This document shows, in pieces, positions 56,540 to 64,000 of a stretch of 64,000 nt of DNA. Made by a program: the position numbers and the translations under genes. Each line of letters opens with the position of its first letter. The stretch's first letter is position 1. Below the pieces are notes generated by a model. That model did no database searches, was not told the origin of the DNA, and was given only the letters and a program-made list of their open reading frames with translations. The DNA comes from Gnetum montanum (lineage: Eukaryota; Streptophyta; Gnetopsida; Gnetales; Gnetaceae): assembly GCA_015680685.1 (NCBI GenBank), contig MNCI01001338.1, forward strand, positions 124,001 through 188,000. The letters are read 5' to 3'.

Positions 56540-57640
56540 ATTATTGTTCACTTGCATTAATAATGATCAAGCACAACAAATAGTTAGCAAAGTCCATGAG
56601 GGACTGTATGGATGACACGTAGCCCTGCGAGCCGTGGTCACTAAAATCATACGCCTAGGGTACTATTGGCCGTACATGGAAAGAGATTGCTTTATCAAAG
56701 TTAAGACGTGTGATACATGTCAGCATTATGCAAACCTAATACATGTGTCACCAATTGAGTTACACACTATCGAGATTACTTGGCCATTTCAACGATGGGG
56801 ACTGGACATCATAGGTCCCATCGCGCCTAAATCTTCCACAAGACATAGCTTCATTATCACTGCCACCAAGTATTTTACAAAGTGGGTTGAGGCTATCCCC
56901 CTATGAAAGATTACATCTCAACAGGTTTTCTATTTCATCTTAGACAATATTGTAACCAGATTTGGACTCCCTATGACTATTGTGACTAACAACGGACCAC
57001 AATTTAGTAGCACAGAAATCATTATGCTCCATGCAATAATCTTGGTATCAAGCAATCTTTTTCTTCACCTTATTACCCATAGAAGAATGGTTAAGCAGAA
57101 GAGACAAAAAACGTAATTATCAATTTACTTAAGAAAATGCTCAGCAATAACAAAAAATGATGGCATGAAAAAATCCTCTATGTGCTATGGGCGTATCGTA
57201 TGATGTGCAGAATAGCCATAGACAGGATGACCTACAGCTTGGTCTACGGGTCCAAAGCAGTGTTGCCCTTGGAATTACAGGTTCCCTCATTACAGATGGT
57301 CCTATCCATGGTTATAAATGAGACTCAACACAATGAGTCTAGAATCATGGATTTAGACTCAGTGGAGGAGAAACACATCCAGACGTTCGACACCATCGAA
57401 AGATATCAAGATAAACAGAGATAGAAGCATCGGCACAATCTGCATCAACAACCAATCAAGAAAGGAGACTTAGTTCTCAAGGCCATTCGTGAACTAGTAG
57501 GCAAGTTCTCTGCAAACTGGAAAGGCCTTTTCCTGGTCATCAGTGCATACGGCAATGGAGCATTCAAGTTAGTGGATATCGACGACAACGAGTTATCAAA
57601 TCTAGTAAATCATTTGTATTTGAAGCGGTAGTACATCTGA
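56540..57640 (+). pseudogene. G2 integrase, broken
   Basis: The HHCC zinc domain at 56590-56740 (KVHEGLYG, stop, HVALRAVV; YYWPYMERDCFIKVKTCDTC) keeps H..H and C..C. The core has RWGLDIIGPIAP (first Asp, 56788-56825), IVTNNGPQFSS (second Asp replaced by Asn, about 56980) and a region where N-G-x-A-E is damaged (57070-57100). 57182-57424 is open (MLWAYRMMCRIAIDRMTYSL). The C-terminal domain has KKGDLVLKAIRELVGKFSAN and GAFKLVDIDDNELSN, ending near 57630. Inactive. Confidence 0.85.
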
Positions 57641-59208
57641 ACATCGACTCAGCTCAAACGCAAGGTAGCAAATGTCTGCTACAACATAAAATTGGAAAAT
57701 TTGTACACTTCTACTATGACATAAAATTGGCACTTCTTGCACGTGTCCACCAAGACGCTAAACTGGAAAAGTCTTCCACCGTCCACCATGACGTGAAACT
57801 GGCAAGGTAAGCATACGTCTGCTGAGATGCTAAACCAGCACAGACTTGTCCCTGGGTCATAACATATAACTAATACCCATAGCATAGTCTACTAGGACCA
57901 TAAACCAGCTCTTCCACCATTCGCTATGACGTAAAACTAGTAGGTTCCAGTCTGCGCAAACATTAAACAGGGACCACGGCCTACTGAGGCTTAAAACCAG
58001 CAACAACAGTCAACCAGGACTCAAAACTAGAATCTTCCAAGCATTCCATGAAGTAAGCAAGCATGGTCATTCTTGCATAGCATCCCTACCAGATGGAACG
58101 GGTCAAGCGTTGGAACAGACGCAACGCTGCTACCCCGTCAGCATCCTACTGATTCCTCAGACATGCCGAAAGGCATACTACTGACCCCTCGGAGATGTCG
58201 CTACAACAGCCACTATGTAGCTATAGCTCCTGGGATTAACTTCACTGCTTGGGGCCCTAAAGAAATTGTGGTCATCCGTAGTCTCAGCGGCCTCCATCCA
58301 TCGTTTTCACCAAGCTACGGCCTAGTAGATTCATCTGACTTGTTCTTTGCCCAAACATTTGAGGAACATGAATCTGGTTATCGACGGCGGTTGCACGAAC
58401 CTTGGCACCAACATTGGGATGCTTGCTCCCAGTTACAGTTTCTTTTTCATGGCCTACGCACTCCTTTTCACTTTGGATGGCACTTGTTTCAACAGCCTCC
58501 CTCCTTAGCGATTAGAACGATTGCTTCTGTGCTCTGCTCTCTATTATGTTGTTGTAGGTTACTTGCTACGACAGCGTTGACTACGAATGCATTCATCAGA
58601 AGGCGAGGTGTCATAGCGTCCTGAAGTGGTTGTTCAGACTAGCTTGGCCACTCAGGAGTGCAAACCCTACCTCTCCCTCCATCGGACGCATTACTTCGTT
58701 TTCTCCTCCCTTTGTCCTCATAATCGCCTTTACCCCTTGCTTTGCTTGTATAGAGCGTGAACATTCAGGAACCTCTTTTGCATCTTCGTGTCCATGAACT
58801 GGCGTAACGCAACTCGCCTAGTGGAAAGTAGTTCAATAAAAAGGGGCAATGCTTGGCAAAAATGGATGTAAAACAACTCATCCAAGCCACACGGGCTTAA
58901 CACAACTCATTCACGCAAGCCCTTTTATATACAGTATGACGGTGTAACCTCTAGCAAATGCATTCATAGAAGGACGCTATGACTTATTCACAAAAGTTTC
59001 ATGTTCACGTGCTTGAGTCTTCCCCAAACCTGTCTTCCCTCACATCTATAAAATTCCTCCTTTGCTTTTCCCCCCTACCCTGCCTTTGCACTTCCAACTT
59101 TTGACAGAGTGACATCTAAGCAATCTCCGACAGCCGCTATTGGTGCCTTTACCTCTCTAGTGTTTCGTATTCTTTGTCAACGTCTTTCAGGCAAGCCCTC
59201 TAAATGTC
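57641..59208 (+). other. G2 3' non-coding region with motif array
   Basis: 57660-58040 has at least eight copies of the caccatgac-taaactggc motif family seen around the antisense gene. After that comes CT-rich text with a 183-codon open frame (58073-58624) that I do not consider a gene: no domain, Ser/Leu/Cys-rich, no equivalent in G1. The region ends at the polypurine tract. Confidence 0.6.
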
Positions 59209-59220
59209 AACAAAGAGGGG
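59209..59220 (+). other. G2 polypurine tract
   Basis: aacaaagagggg, four bases before the 3' LTR. Same sequence as in G1. Confidence 0.75.
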
Positions 59221-59224
59221 TCAT

Positions 59225-60624
59225 TGAAACACCATAAAAATTTCAAGGTCTCGATGGTTTGGAAAAATCTAGCAACTCAGGTGAGGAGTCGCGACAAAGC
59301 ACAACACAGTACAGATGAACTTCAGGAGATAGAATGAATCGATGGGTGCATGGCGGCAAGCCTTTCACTTTGTGAATTTTCTATGTTTTAAAATCTCAAC
59401 ATTTACCATATTACACTACATTATGCAACATAGCGTAACGCTGTGTTGCGTAGTGTAATATCAAAGACAATCCACCGCAGCATCAAGGATGGCAAATATT
59501 CAAGACTTCGACAAACCAGCAAAAATCTCAAGGCTTAAGCAATGATCTGCAACATGCTACACATTTCAGTAGGTTTTCTTTCCTAGTTAAGGGGCCCATT
59601 ACACTACATTACGCAATGCGGCGTAGTAAAACCTTGAAAGAGATTAAAACAAAGAAAGCACGGTGACAATACTTCAACTTTTGCAGTTTCGTTATTTTAT
59701 GCTGAATCATGCTATGATGCGTAATGTAATGTAACGCAACGTAATGCAAGTAACGATAGCACAATTCAAACATCAGTAATTCATATGCTACAATACACTC
59801 TCTAGCATATTGTAGCATAATCAAAGGATAGTTTGTTGCCAAAGCTCAAACAGAAATAGTTTACAATGCATTGCACAGCATAGCGCCGCAAGCTCCAATG
59901 ACAACACATCAAGTTAATGGCATCATGTAAGTTCAGGACACGCATCATCTAGACCGAATTTTCCTCCTAACCCCAACCTTATAAATGCTCCAATTGATGA
60001 AGATCAAAGGGTTGGCAAAAATTTTCTCTTTCAAGGTTGGCAAGAGAGCAAAAAGAGGATCAACGATCGTGAGAACATCGGAGGTGATTCACGAGAACTT
60101 TTGATTAGAAATAATCGGCTACTAGATATTCTCCCCGGGGTTTGACTTCCTTGCACCCAGATTGGCTAGAACAAGGTAGACTGACCCTCACTCGTTTCAT
60201 CTTTAGATAACTTTCTTGCTGCTGGCATGTGCTTCGTCTAAACCGAAGCATGCCTGTAATCATTGTATCAAACATATTGTGTTCATAAATTAAATCCCAG
60301 ATCTTATGATCATATTCCCTACAAATTTTATTCCTTCCATCATATTTATATAGATTTGGCAATCACATCTAAATCATTTACATCGTTTTCAATTGTTTTC
60401 GGGATTAACAATATTGCATCACCTTATAAAAAATCTTCATTTTGCCATCAAATTATTACAAAAATTTTACTGATTAAGTAAGTTCCTATCTAATCGACAA
60501 GACTGTTCAGGGCACCTTGGATTCATTTTCTATCCAGCACAGTCCTCACATAGATCCAAGGTTAGAACTATGTATGCAGACTTTCGTTCAGTATTTCCAG
60601 TGACCGACGTTTTCTGTTGTTACA
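59225..60624 (+). repeat. G2 3' LTR
   Basis: TGAAACACC...GTTACA, 1400 bp, partner of 42883-44282. TATA box TTATAAATG at 59979-59987. Confidence 0.92.
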
Positions 60625-60629
60625 ATTTA
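60625..60629 (+). other. Target duplication of G2, right copy
   Basis: ATTTA, identical to 42878-42882. P2 gag continues after it. Confidence 0.9.
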
Positions 60630-61330
60630 GGCCCTGCACATAACAAGGGTAAAGGGAAAAATCACTGACTTCGATGTGGTTGTGGATTCAGATTCAGACA
60701 ATGATGGTGGATGTGAGATCTGCCATTATGACCATCCTAAGGGATGTTGTCCCATCATCTCACATCTATAGGAGTTTGGGGTGTATGTGCTTAATCCAAG
60801 ACTTAACCAATGACAAACACCCCGCAAGTTACCTTATCCACAAATAACCCAAGGAAGTTCCACCAACGCTTAATGTATTATCCAAGTGGAACTCCACCAC
60901 AGCCCATCGGACAGCATCAGCAGTGGCAATACCCACAGTCATGGGGGATGCCACCGCCAATACAATAGTACCCTTATCGGTAGCCTGACCCTTATGGATA
61001 TTATGTGCAGTAGCCGATTTCTCCAAGTGACTCTATGAGTCACTCAACCTCCAACTGTCACTACCAAGTTCGGGAGTACTTCAGAAGGACTCCTTCTCCT
61101 CTGAGATACATCTCATACTCGTTCCATCCTCCTAATCCATTCACACCTCTTCCACCACAAGTAGTTCCCATAATACCTTCTGCTCCAACAATGCAATGGG
61201 AACTTCCTCCTCAACCAAAGCAACATCATGCTACGAGAGCTATAGATATCCAACTTGTTGCTGGTTCTGATAACTGTAAAAAGAGAAGAACTTACTTTAG
61301 AACCAAAAGCCTAGACAAACTCTTGCAACA
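60630..61330 (+). pseudogene. P2 gag, second part with zinc-knuckle-like motif
   Basis: Continues the frame interrupted at 42882: HNKGKGK-like Lys-rich segment, an acidic stretch DSDSDNDGG, then CEICHYDHPKGCCPIISHL (60715-60770; C-x2-C, H and C). A Pro/Gln-rich linker follows, and from 61035 a 99-codon open part (RTKSLDKLLQQ) leads to the protease. Stops are present, for example after ISHL and at 61331. Confidence 0.85.
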
Positions 61331-61373
61331 ATAAGCAGTTGAGGCCATATACACTCCATCACCATCTAACACT

Positions 61374-62156
61374 TTGGAGAACCCTTCAGTGCAACAAAGC
61401 GTAACGCATACGGTTATGTTTATGCATATCGTAACTAATTGGATCAAGGTGGGCCACCTTCCTAGGAAACTAACTAACCCTTGGAGTCCCTTAATCTATT
61501 TGCAGATCGTCGAAAATAAACCACATAGGGCTCTTCTTGACTCAGGTTCTGGAGTCAAATTAATTTCACGAGAGATGTATCACACCTGGAACCTACCCCA
61601 ACTTAAGAAGAGCAACATTCAACTAGAGCTGGTAGACTAGTCCATCACCATTCCCTTGGGATTAGTGGAGGACATTATTACCACTCTGTGTGGTTGGTCT
61701 TATCCAGCTGATTTTTTGGTGATTAAAGTGAACAACAATGAAGGGAACTTCCCAATTATAATGGGAAGGGCATGGCTTAGTACAGTAGATGCATGCCTTA
61801 GGATCTACAATCTTTCCTTGGAAATCTCTACGATAAACATATGTGGAAAGATTGAGAAGAGGAAAGTTCCATGCATCACATACAGTGATTCATCGGGTAA
61901 CGACATGGAGGAAATGCCTCCATGTAACAGGTGTGCCCATAAAACTTTGAACCAAAGATGCCTGTATGTAGCAACCACACAAGAAGTAGTAGACACCCTG
62001 TGGTTGATAGCTAGAAGGAGCAAAAACATGTGCATGGAACAAACTGAGGAAAACCATGCCAACAACGAAGGCATAGACACATTGGAATATGAGCGTCACC
62101 AACTTCCATCCCTCAATCTAAGATCATCAATTGGGAGAAGTTGGGCACTTTTATGA
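61374..62156 (+). pseudogene. P2 protease (Athila-type), nearly open
   Basis: Homologous to the N1 350-codon frame. Active site LLDSGSGVKLIS intact; PIIMGRAWLSTVDACLR C-terminal signature. Broken only by a TAG at about 61640 (after LELVD), a few codons before IPLGLVEDI; the rest is open to a stop at 62156 after SSIGRSWALL. In N1 the frame runs about 25 codons further. After it comes the non-coding 3' region instead of RT. Confidence 0.83.
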
Positions 62157-64000
62157 AATTTAAATAGACGCTCATTATTTTGGATCTCTCCCTTACAACT
62201 TAGTCATGGAGGAGATGGCCACCTATGCTAATCATATGGGGCCCTTAGTTCTTTTTCATTTTTTGTTTTACACATTTTTGTTTTACAAATTTTTTTAACT
62301 TTTCTGGTTTTTATTTTACAACATCGTTATACTTTTCCAATTTTTGTGTATGTGTGTATGTGATCCACCCTGAAGTTTGTCCCATAATAAGCATTCTTCA
62401 TGATGGTATAAACTGTTTTCATATTGATTGCTAATGTTGGGTTTTTACCTTTAAGTCACAATGTTGATACTAAGGTATGTTTCTTTTGATATGGCAGGCA
62501 ATGAGACCACTTCATCCATCCATCCACCCATTTCTATGGTCTCTCTCGGCTTGGAAATGTATAGTCTCCTTCTAATAAAAACTTTAATGAATCAGTGACT
62601 GGGTATTTCTCAAACTAAGGAAGGACTCAAGGATTGAAAAGGGTGTGACTTCAAGGGAACTTGATGCTTTTGTGTTGGTCATTCTCTTGGGTGCTTGAAT
62701 GTTTCTTCTTGGGTTTTCTTGTTGTTCCGATGTTACCCAATTGTCAGAAGCTGAGACAATAAAAATAATCAAGTCTTTGCATGGTGTGGTTCTCATGCAT
62801 AAAAACACAAAACACAAAAAAAACCAAGTGAGAATTCAAAGCACACCTCTTAGATGAATAAACTTGGGCTACAAGCACTAGTTATGGAACCAAAAGTGTT
62901 CCCTATAACTAAGGCCCTTCTCCCTTCCCATTCTCTCCTTTGTTTCATCGGAATGGTGGTGGCTCTTGGAACGTGCATTCTGGTTGCCCAAGTGGATGGT
63001 TTAACCGAATGCATTGATGTGAAGTGATTGGATGTGGTTGGTTTGAGGATGGAGTTGGAATGAGATTTGCCAAGTTACATTAATCATCAAACACACAAGG
63101 GGCTGTACACCACCTTGTTCTTGGGATTCTATTCCATTTCTCTTTTCTCCATCCTTCTCTCCATTGTTCACCTCATTATCGGTTGTATCATTAGTGTATA
63201 TATTTTGGTTGCTGCATTGTTTTCTTTTTGGTAAATCCTTGTGGTTAAGACTTTAACTCTTGTTTCATATGACATTCCCAGGGCCTACAGACTCTTTGAA
63301 TGTGGGTTTGTCAGGGCATTAAGAGCATGAGCCTACTTTGGGGAGGACCCACTGGCATTCCTATTTGGAACCTTAGTTAAATTCTTTCCCTTAACATTTT
63401 GCAATTAATTTTATTTTGTTCATTTCCATCTTGAAATACATTTCATTGATTCCATAGTTGTCCCTTTTTATCTATCTTTCTTACTCCTTTTCTTTCTCCA
63501 TTCTAACACTCCCGGAGGTTCACGATTAGTCAAGGGGGTATGGGGCCTGATTTTTTCAATTTTCTCCTAGCCCTGAAATTTTTGATTTCTTCCTAACCCC
63601 TACACCTTCGGTAGTCATCAGTCACATATTCCTAGATCCATATCAACCATACCACAACCTAGCCAGTGAATTTACACCAAAGCAAGGTATCAATTACATG
63701 ATGATTCATTTACCCTTGCTAATATATAATTGTGTTGTGTGTGCAGATGGTGGACATACAACAACGGATTGGATCTAGAGCAAACACTTGGAATGGAGCA
63801 ACGTTGAAGCAGCTATGCAAGGATCAGGATCGATGGCATGCTTATGGATGGAAAATGAAGGTGCAATCTTGACATTGGCAGCAGCAACACTTCTTTCTCT
63901 CTCTCTTTCTCAGCTGCCAACTAAGACCTGATGTCATTGTAATAAGGTGTTCACCCTTGTCATCATGAACACCAGTTTTATCAAGTCTTGTAATAATGAT
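62157..64000 (+). other. Conserved non-coding 3' region of P2
   Basis: Inverted match to 7160-5369 of N1. It contains an acceptor-like tgtgttgtgtgtgcag (63735-63746 area) followed by ATG and a short frame with NTWNGATLKQLCKDQDRW, a CT-rich run (tctctctctctttctc, 63894-63909) and gtgttcacccttgtcatcat near the end. The 3' LTR should start about 100 bp past the window. Confidence 0.65.

Larger units (their letters stand above)
42883..60624 (+). mobile_element. G2: complete Tat-lineage Ty3/gypsy element with antisense gene
   Basis: 17,742 bp. Two LTRs of 1400 bp each (42883-44282, 59225-60624), a primer site, gag, protease, a 5.9-kb gap that holds an antisense gene, RT, RNase H, a second RNase H, integrase, a 3' non-coding part and a polypurine tract. 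The second RNase H and the gap between protease and RT point to Tat/Ogre-type elements. LTRs differ by roughly one base in ten over the first 250 bp by eye, mostly transitions, so it is old. The perfect ATTTA duplication shows it inserted into P2, so P2 and M2 are older. Confidence 0.9.
40078..64000 (+). mobile_element. P2: Athila-like gag-protease element of the N1 family, split by G2
   Basis: Plus-strand element: 5' LTR 40078-41014, primer site 41016, gag 41154-42882 and 60630 onward, protease 61374-62156, and a conserved non-coding 3' region to the window end. There is no RT or integrase. By alignment to N1 (5440 down to 5265) its 3' LTR should begin about 100 bp beyond base 64000. It is inserted in the M2 3' ORF. 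Confidence 0.85.

Noticed and set aside
58073-58624. 183-codon open frame after G2 integrase
   Set aside because: No domain, biased composition, no counterpart in G1, and it lies in the non-coding 3' part of an LTR element.

Overview
This window looks like intergenic DNA from a large plant genome, most likely a conifer or other gymnosperm. I see no intact host gene, rRNA gene or functional tRNA gene. Almost everything assignable is decayed retroelement: Ty3/gypsy elements of the Athila and Tat lineages, plus one Penelope-like element (PLE). PLEs are very rare in seed plants. The best known plant examples are the conifer 'Dryad' PLEs, which were explained by ancient transfer from arthropods, and this is the main reason I lean to a conifer. 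Decay is dominated by C-to-T and G-to-A changes, as expected for long-methylated repeats.

Layout, left to right. 1-1149: unassigned, with a short minisatellite. 1150-2929 and 19229-19310: one PLE reverse transcriptase, split by a Tat-lineage element (here 'G1', 2930-19223) whose flanks CTTGC/CTCGC form a near-perfect 5-bp target duplication. G1 has gag and protease but no reverse transcriptase or integrase. Its 5' LTR was hit by a minus-strand Athila-like element ('N1', 4420-11303) that carries only gag-protease. 19668-21331: the 5' end of another minus-strand Athila-like element. 21332-24289: unassigned AT-rich DNA.

24290-36837: a satellite with a unit of about 145 bp. It is interrupted by 24426-35869, which reads as one rearranged autonomous Athila provirus. 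Its outer LTRs both point to the minus strand, its 3' ORF is on the minus strand, but its gag-pol block is inverted and carries an extra LTR plus primer site. The right LTR is joined to a copy of at least 51 nt of the 3' part of tRNA-Asp, including the CCA end. 36838-40077: a further minus-strand Athila element ('M2') inserted in the satellite. It is interrupted by 'P2' (40078 to beyond the window), a plus-strand gag-protease element of the N1 family. P2's gag is split by a complete Tat element ('G2', 42883-60624) with two 1400-bp LTRs and a perfect ATTTA target duplication.

G2 is the autonomous relative of G1. It has gag, protease, reverse transcriptase, two RNase H domains (the second is a Tat hallmark) and integrase. 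Between protease and reverse transcriptase it carries a 4.4-kb antisense gene (53598 down to 49168). Several candidate GT-AG introns there preserve the reading frame, one exon resembles FCP1/NIF-type phosphatase domains, and the C-terminus is coiled-coil and acidic. N1 and P2 lack pol and G1 lacks pol, so they would have depended on relatives such as the 24426-35869 provirus and G2. Protein families, tRNA comparisons and splice sites were judged by eye from the sequence and from memory of the families; no database search was run.
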